Shown here one piece after another: positions 7,344 to 8,867 of a stretch of DNA of 8,867 bases. The stretch's first letter is position 1, and every line of letters starts with the position of its first letter. The position numbers were made by a program, and so were the translations under genes. Origin of the DNA: Campylobacterota bacterium (lineage in GTDB: Bacteria; Campylobacterota; Campylobacteria; Campylobacterales; Sulfurovaceae); contig JAADEQ010000031.1 of the NCBI GenBank assembly GCA_013153345.1, positions 1 through 8,867 of the forward strand, read 5' to 3'. The notes under the pieces were generated by a model. That model did not search any database. It had not been told where the DNA came from and saw only the letters and a list, made by a program, of their open reading frames with translations.

Positions 7344-7348
7344 CCCTT
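7344..7348 (-). promoter_or_regulatory. Ribosome-binding site that sets the GTG start of fba
   Basis: On the minus strand AAGGG (7348-7344) lies seven bases before the GTG at 7336-7334. No ATG in this frame gives the expected N-terminus of class IIA aldolases, so the Shine-Dalgarno spacing and protein alignment together fix the GTG start. Confidence 0.6.
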
Positions 7349-7356
7349 TTATTGGT

Positions 7357-7833
7357 TTATTTTAAAACCTGAATTTTTGCTCTTTTAATTAATCTATCTA
7401 TTACTTTTTTCTGTCTTAACTGAATTTTTATAAAGTTTTTAACTTTGCTATATGGAAGAATTTTTCCGTTCTTTTTAAATAGATGCTTATTTTTATTATA
7501 AAATCTTCTTGCCTCTTTATCGCTTACTTTTATATTTTTAATCTTTTTAGCAAGCCAAGCATTTGCGATAATTAAATCTCTTTCTCTTTTTGGAATCTCT
7601 TTATAAGCTCTTCTTATAACTAGCTTATCAATCCCAATTCTTTTAATAACCTCTTTTTTATCTTTTGGGCTGAGCTGAGAATATTTTACCTTACCTTTAG
7701 TTAATACCTTAAGAAGCCTATTTGCCTCTTTTTCATAAATTGGAATCCCATTAACCTTTCCAATCACTTTTGCAGAAGCTGCAAAGGTTGAAAGTGATAA
7801 AACCACAAACAGCGTCATCAAAATTTTTTTCAT
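7357..7833 (-). CDS. Small, very basic periplasmic PEB4/SurA-like protein without a PPIase domain
   Basis: A 158-residue protein with a clear signal peptide (MKK, hydrophobic 4-18, then AASA with cleavage likely after Ala21). The mature part resembles the chaperone portion of the upstream PEB4 protein. 'GKVNGIPIYEKEAN' (25-38) matches the start of mature PEB4 ('[14 protein letters not shown]'). 'VSDKEARRFYNKNKHLFKK' (103-121) matches PEB4 110-128. 'ILPYSKVKNFI' (125-135) matches PEB4 231-241. The roughly 100-residue parvulin domain that lies between these points in PEB4 is absent, replaced by about three residues (NGK). By my count the mature chain has 43 Lys/Arg against 11 Asp/Glu. Family knowledge suggests a holdase or outer-membrane-protein chaperone; the actual role is unknown. 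An AAGGAG site lies five bases before the ATG. It sits between peb4 and fba, which are direct neighbours in Campylobacter and Helicobacter. Confidence 0.75.
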   Translation of the reverse strand: MKKILMTLFVVLSLSTFAASAKVIGKVNGIPIYEKEANRLLKVLTKGKVKYSQLSPKDKKEVIKRIGIDKLVIRRAYKEIPKRERDLIIANAWLAKKIKNIKVSDKEARRFYNKNKHLFKKNGKILPYSKVKNFIKIQLRQKKVIDRLIKRAKIQVLK

Positions 7834-7853
7834 TAAATCTCCTTAAAAGTATG

Positions 7854-7884
7854 GTTATTAAACCCTCTTATGGGGTTCAATAAC
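7854..7884 (-). promoter_or_regulatory. Twelve-pair hairpin between peb4 and its small paralogue
   Basis: On the minus strand GTTATTGAACCC (7884-7873) pairs with GGGTTTAATAAC (7865-7854) around a seven-base loop. The single imperfect position is a G-U pair in minus-strand RNA but would be an A-C mismatch in plus-strand RNA, so the fold belongs to the operon transcript. It ends 20 bases before the start of the small paralogue. It is followed by CATACTTTT, a weak and displaced T run. It may be a leaky terminator after peb4, a processing or stability stem, or the 5' stem of a transcript that starts from the adjacent TATAAT box. Confidence 0.6.
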
Positions 7885-7888
7885 TCTA

Positions 7889-7907
7889 ATTATAACCCAA
7901 AATTATA
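7889..7907 (-). promoter_or_regulatory. Two TATAAT boxes, possible internal promoter for the paralogue-fba-hisD part of the operon
   Basis: The minus strand carries two exact TATAAT hexamers, at 7907-7902 and 7894-7889, 13 bases apart in a T-rich stretch. Such promoters (good -10, T-rich upstream, no clear -35) are usual for sigma-70 in this phylum. From the downstream box the transcript would start near 7882, next to or inside the hairpin at 7884-7854. TATAAT arises easily in sequence this AT-rich, so the call is tentative. Confidence 0.42.
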
Positions 7908-7926
7908 AATAAATTGTAAATAGTTT

Positions 7927-8769
7927 TTATTTAGCTCCCTTTTTTTCAGGAGTCTTTAAGTTAATTTCAATTTTTGCCTCTTTTTTAGCCTTATCAATTG
8001 TCTCTTTTATCAATTTTTTAAACTCTTCCTCTTTTTTTCTACTAATTATAGACTCTTTTACCTCCTCAAAAGGGGTAATTGTAGCTGGCTTTTTATCTTC
8101 TACATATATAACGTGGTATCCAAATTGAGTCTTAACTGGTTCAGTAGTAATCTCTCCTTTGTTCAATTTAAAAGCAGCCTCCTCAAAAGGTTTTACCATT
8201 TGACCTCTTGGAAAGTAGCCTAAATCTCCACCACTTTTACCACTTGGCCCAGTAGATTTGCTCTTTGCTAGCTCAATAAATTTTTTCTTAAGTTCTTCTC
8301 CTTTTAATCCTTTTAGCTCATCAATAATCTTTTGAGCCTCCTCTTTTGTCTTTACTAAAATATGTCTTGCGTGAATAGTTTCAGGCTTTTTAAACATCTC
8401 TTTATTCTCTTGATAAAACTTATTTGCCTCAGAGTCAGAGACTAGGGTCTTATTATATAGCTTATCCATCCAAACTTTAATTAGCAAATCTTTTTTATAG
8501 TTTTCTAGAGCTCTTTTATACTCCTCATCTTTTTCAATACCATCTTTTTTTGCTGCCTCTACAAGAAGCTCTCTTTCAATTAATCTATCAAGTAGCTCCT
8601 TTTTTTGCTCATCTGTTAGCTTATCAAAAGATGTTCTACTATTTTTTAAGATAAAATCTACATTAGATTTAGTAATTGGCACCCCATTAATTGTTGCTAA
8701 TACCTCATCTGCAACTAGTGAAGTTGAGAAGATTGCTGAGACTATCAATGCACTCTTTAAAATTTTCAT
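7927..8769 (-). CDS. peb4: PEB4-type periplasmic peptidyl-prolyl cis-trans isomerase and chaperone
   Basis: A complete 280-residue parvulin-class protein (EC 5.2.1.8), like Campylobacter PEB4 (Cj0596) and H. pylori HP0175, which help outer-membrane and secreted proteins fold in the periplasm. A signal peptide covers residues 1-20 (cleavage likely in 'SLVA|DEV'). A SurA-like N-terminal helical chaperone region spans about 22-128. The parvulin domain spans about 131-226: 'HARHILV' (133-139), '[21 protein letters not shown]' in two parts at 180-186 and 187-200, and '[10 protein letters not shown]' (216-225), with the conserved histidines at 136 and 219. A C-terminal helix (231-265) returns to the chaperone lobe, and the tail is Lys-rich. 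AAGGAG lies five bases before the ATG, and a TATACT box lies about 30 bases upstream, so this is the first gene of the minus-strand operon. The fba gene lies downstream as in Campylobacter, but with one extra gene between. Confidence 0.93.
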   Translation of the reverse strand: MKILKSALIVSAIFSTSLVADEVLATINGVPITKSNVDFILKNSRTSFDKLTDEQKKELLDRLIERELLVEAAKKDGIEKDEEYKRALENYKKDLLIKVWMDKLYNKTLVSDSEANKFYQENKEMFKKPETIHARHILVKTKEEAQKIIDELKGLKGEELKKKFIELAKSKSTGPSGKSGGDLGYFPRGQMVKPFEEAAFKLNKGEITTEPVKTQFGYHVIYVEDKKPATITPFEEVKESIISRKKEEEFKKLIKETIDKAKKEAKIEINLKTPEKKGAK

Positions 8770-8798
8770 AAATTCTCCTTAAATTAAACTTTTAATGA

Positions 8799-8808
8799 TA
8801 GTATACTA
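8799..8808 (-). promoter_or_regulatory. Promoter-like TATACT box for peb4 inside a ten-base palindrome
   Basis: On the minus strand TATACT (8805-8800) is preceded by GGTTAG and an A/T-rich stretch. A transcript would begin near 8793, leaving about 24 bases of leader with AAGGAG before the peb4 ATG. The box lies in the perfect palindrome TAGTATACTA (8799-8808), which could bind a dimeric repressor or simply be chance in AT-rich DNA. No clear -35 box is seen, which is usual for this phylum. Confidence 0.45.
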
Positions 8809-8816
8809 ACCATATT

Positions 8817-8822
8817 TATAAT
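8817..8822 (+). promoter_or_regulatory. TATAAT box for the divergent gene at the right edge
   Basis: An exact TATAAT lies at 8817-8822 on the plus strand. A start site near 8829 would leave a leader of about 19 bases carrying AAAAGG (8835-8840) before the GTG at 8848. It lies 12 bases from the peb4 box on the opposite strand, so the two promoters would share a control region. Confidence 0.42.
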
Positions 8823-8847
8823 TATAGATTAAATAAAAGGATTTTTT

Positions 8848-8867
8848 GTGCAAAAAGTAAAACTTGC
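8848..8867 (+). CDS. Start of a divergent gene cut off by the window edge, product unknown
   Basis: GTG at 8848-8850 follows AAAAGG (8835-8840) by seven bases and opens the frame (M/V)QKVKL, with no stop before the window ends. The TATAAT box upstream supports a real gene. Six codons are too few to identify it. In C. jejuni the gene divergent from peb4 is nth (endonuclease III), but these residues do not resemble the Nth N-terminus as I recall it, so no name is given. Confidence 0.42.

Noticed and set aside
7357..7833. Small PEB4-like gene as a frameshifted or truncated pseudogene
   Set aside because: It has its own signal peptide, ribosome site and intact C-terminal helix matching PEB4 beyond the missing domain, so it is an internally shortened but complete gene.
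8848..8867. Edge gene as nth (endonuclease III) from C. jejuni gene order
   Set aside because: Only six codons are visible and they do not resemble the Nth N-terminus as recalled, so gene order alone is not enough to name it.
1..8867. CRISPR arrays, tRNA genes, insertion sequences, phage or toxin-antitoxin genes
   Set aside because: No regularly spaced repeats, cloverleaf-like sequences, transposase motifs or unexplained gaps longer than about 100 bases were found on either strand.

Overview
The window comes from an AT-rich bacterium that is very probably a member of Campylobacterota (the former Epsilonproteobacteria). Three things suggest this. The plus-strand gene order matches the Campylobacter natural-transformation operon (ctsP-ctsX-ctsE-ctsF). 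A PEB4-type chaperone gene lies just upstream of a class II fructose-bisphosphate aldolase gene, as in Campylobacter and Helicobacter. AGA and other A/T-ending codons dominate. The species cannot be named from this sequence alone, and nothing here points to a pathogen rather than a free-living or vent lineage.

Left half (1-4043, plus strand): the 3' end of a DNA-transformation/type II secretion-like operon. It holds the C-terminus of a CtsP/ExeA-like ATPase, a bitopic CtsX-like membrane protein with a Pro-rich linker and TPR-like tail, a complete GspE/PilB-type assembly ATPase (CtsE) and a complete GspF/PilC-type platform protein (CtsF). The genes overlap or nearly abut, so one transcript is likely. 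Together they would form the inner-membrane motor of a DNA-uptake machine. A hairpin at 4027-4064 separates this operon from the convergent genes to its right.

Right half (4077-8769, minus strand, read right to left): peb4 (periplasmic peptidyl-prolyl isomerase/chaperone), a small and very basic PEB4-like protein that lacks the isomerase domain, fba (class IIA aldolase), a short fold-type II PLP enzyme of the ACC deaminase/D-cysteine desulfhydrase group, and hisD (histidinol dehydrogenase). The last four lie within 30 bases of each other or overlap. The 93-base peb4/paralogue gap holds promoter-like boxes and a strong hairpin. The operon mixes envelope-protein folding, central carbon metabolism and histidine synthesis. 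The 78-base gap right of peb4 carries divergent promoter-like boxes, and a new plus-strand gene appears to start at 8848 and run off the window.

No tRNA, rRNA, CRISPR array, insertion sequence or phage gene was seen, and no stretch over 300 bases lacks a gene. The most notable item is the parvulin-less PEB4 paralogue. Most of the remaining content is ordinary for the group.
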